Positions 61,895 through 64,000 of a stretch of 64,000 bases of DNA are shown in pieces. Origin of the DNA: Saxidomus purpurata (Eukaryota; Mollusca; Bivalvia; Venerida; Veneridae); the NCBI GenBank assembly GCA_022818135.1, contig JAFMSR010000001.1, positions 8,408,334-8,472,333 of the forward strand. Reading direction: 5' to 3'. Within the stretch, counting starts at the first letter, position 1; each line of letters begins with the position of its first letter. The notes beneath the pieces were generated by a model, which had not been told where the DNA came from, made no database searches, and worked only from the letters and a program-made list of their open reading frames with translations. The position numbers were made by a program, and so were the translations under genes.

Positions 61895-62063
61895 GGAATT
61901 TGAAACTGGCTTCTTAAGCTTTACAATAGCCGTGGAGTATGTCCCTGCATGCCTGAATTCAACTGTTTCACAAGATGAATTATTGAATACAAATAACATG
62001 GAAATTAGAGACGAGCGGTACAAACCAAATCTGCTGTACAATATTCATTGGAGTGGGTACTGA
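61895..62063 (+). other. Conserved 57-codon exon-like frame, copy C (55 codons)
   Basis: Six bases shorter than A and B near the start (EFETGFLSF for EIQFKTGFLSF), so the frame is preserved. It ends NIHWSGY then TGA, and the donor-like site is GTGGGT. Confidence 0.4.
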
Positions 62064-63806
62064 TTGAGTCGTTCTTTTCTAAAAATTCATTTTCTAAAGT
62101 ATAGGTATCTAATACTGTAACAGTTGTTTATCTGACATAGTGATAAGCATCTTCAATATTCGTTTGCAATTATTTAAAGCTCGTCTTTTTCAGTTTAGTT
62201 GATTGTAACAAGTTTCTTTTGAACCAGATCAGATTCTTTAACAGATACCATGGATCATTGTTGTGAATGGCATAAATATAACAACGGATAACTGTCTCAT
62301 TTGCATGTCCAAATAGTGAATACTGAGTATGATAATTATAGGATCATTCAGACTAACATCATTAAATCTATATATTTTGTACTGTGCGTGTATGTCCTAA
62401 TAGAACTTTAAATACTCATATACAGAAACATAAATGTAGCCTACAAATAAAATTATGATAAAAACGAGTTCTAAAGCAAAGTTGACATATACAGTACATG
62501 TCTTTGATATTTGTGTCGCTTATTCACGAAAAAGCGTTGTCAGACAGTGAATCTTATGTTTGCAATATATTTGAAAAAAAAACCACACAATAGTTATAGT
62601 TCATTTTGTATGTACATTCCACTTGATAGGAATGTTTCGCAAACAAATAACGGTCAATTTCAGCGGTAAGGTACCTTTCTTGGTAATATAAAAGCTACAA
62701 GTAATTTTACATGATCCAAATTGCCAATGGGGCTTTCAGTTTTGGTAGAACTGTATTAGTATGATTTCTAATACAAACAATACCATATATATATATGGTG
62801 CCGCTAAAATTATTTGTAACTGGAAAAAAATGATACTTAGCGTTCGCTTTATAGTGTGTGCGTTAAAGGTCCAATACTAATGAAAGCGAGAATTCAAATA
62901 TACTTTAAAAACACAGAAATAAGTTATTTTTAATAAAAAATGAAAGTTGGTATATAGAAACTCTAAATAAACTCCAGTACATGTATAATATTTTCTATGC
63001 GTTATGAACAAAGTTAAAAAAGACCTGGGTAGTCATTTTGTCGAATCACTGAGATTTCAACATAATACACATACTTCTTCGTGTTCCAAACACTTCTGTA
63101 AATGTTAACCTGCAAATCTTCATTATTTAGTGTCTTGCATAAGGTAATGTAATTGCCATTGAAATAACTGTCACTTAATTTTCGCTAAGTAGTGGACCTT
63201 TAATAACTTTTGTGTGGCAAATTATAAATTTTCCCTACACTTATCACGGTGTTTTAGTCACGTGATAAATGGATAATATGCTCTCAGAACACTGCTTACG
63301 TCAGGTGACACTATTAACAATTTAACTCAGTAGACCTAATTTACCGATTGAACTTAGCATGGCACAAAATCTGCGTCCTTTGGAGCTATAAATTGGAGGC
63401 ACGTTTTTCCATATCACATCATGATATTGTAGAATACGCCCCACCACTCCACCACCACTCTCACCTTCCCCCCAAAAAATGATTTGTATCAACAGCAGTT
63501 CAATTTATTCTATATTGCACCACCACTCCAGACAATCCGATCTCGAGGCGAACGCACCACCACTACAACAAAGCGGTTCCACTAACTCAATATGTTGTCA
63601 CATCGATTGCAGCTCTTAATTGACATCATCGGGCTTCTAATTGCAGTGTTTTCAGTTTATATTAGCTAGATATTGTCTAAATAAAGTGATTAACATTAAG
63701 CACCAATTCGGTGTATTTGTTTGTTTAGTAGTAGTTAGTTACCTGTTTACTGTAAATGTGTGATAAAACTGGAGTCATAACATTTTGTAGCAAACATAAC
63801 ATAGTC

Positions 63807-64000
63807 CGTCTCCGTAGTCGAGTGCAGTTAGGCTAAAATCAATGACTTGAAATCACTGTAACCACTCATTGATTGACGGTTATGGGTTCCAGCCCTGCAC
63901 CCAACCATGACTCTGAAAACGTTGGCACGTTTTTTTTACAGAGGATAGGTGTTTAGTACTGGTCCTTTCCAGGAGCGATGGTAAGGTAAACTGCCCATCT
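63807..64000 (+). repeat. SINE-like repeat, copy C, cut by window end
   Basis: Plus-strand counterpart of 10950-11205 with TAGTCGAGTGCAGTTAGG and GGGTTCCAGCCC; its tail is beyond the window. Confidence 0.55.

Larger units (their letters stand above)
51273..64000 (+). repeat. Segmental duplication copy C
   Basis: Direct repeat of copy B from the equivalent of 37239, lacking B's two insertions. It continues past B's truncated end to the window edge, matching A down to 11007. It retains about 175 bp (52157-52331) missing in B. Confidence 0.9.

Overview
The window is AT-rich, intron-bearing eukaryotic DNA with four contigs joined by three 500-base N runs. It most likely comes from a bivalve mollusc, possibly a venerid-type clam. 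The inference rests on gene content: a big-defensin-like exon, F-type (fucose-binding) lectin genes, a GT14 glycosyltransferase, and decayed TRIM/NHL and hAT fragments. A 'GATCTACACTGTTCGC'-type palindromic repeat, which I recall as common in clam genomes, also fits. No prokaryotic-style operon is present.

Contig 1 (1-10265) holds, from the left: the signal/pro/hydrophobic exon of a big-defensin-like gene (minus strand), two tandem copies of a roughly 390-450 bp hairpin repeat, a possible serine-rich terminal exon with an in-frame stop, a 45-bp minisatellite, a 423-bp GC-rich foldback element with terminal inverted repeats and a target-site duplication, the N-terminal two thirds of a core-2/I-type beta-1,6-GlcNAc-transferase, and a 38-bp minisatellite of 14 units.

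The rest is dominated by three nearly identical copies of a segment carrying a four-exon F-type lectin gene. Copy A (about 11007-25195) lies on the minus strand, copy B (31337-50772) and copy C (51273-64000) on the plus strand, so A and B form a large inverted repeat and B and C a direct repeat. Each lectin gene encodes a signal peptide, one F-type lectin domain with an exact H-x26-R-x-D-x4-R fucose motif, and a truncated EGF-like tail. Copy A has a nonsense codon in exon 2, copy B is intact, and copy C is intact but lacks its first exon (gap). Copy B alone carries a 3659-bp inverted-repeat element inserted at the TATA-like box and a 1275-bp element in intron 2. Other copies preserve the empty sites, so target duplications and ends can be read directly.

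Between arms A and B (26284-31384) is a two-unit tandem duplication that carries TRIM/NHL beta-propeller pseudogene fragments on the minus strand and hAT-transposase C-terminal fragments on the plus strand. A 57-codon open exon-like frame, a LINE 3' fragment, two tRNA-derived SINE-like heads, one MITE and hairpin repeats occur in each lectin copy.

Biologically the window looks like an innate-immunity cluster shaped by duplication and non-autonomous transposons. The main caution is that copy boundaries coincide with assembly gaps, so part of the duplication could be unmerged haplotypes or misjoined contigs.
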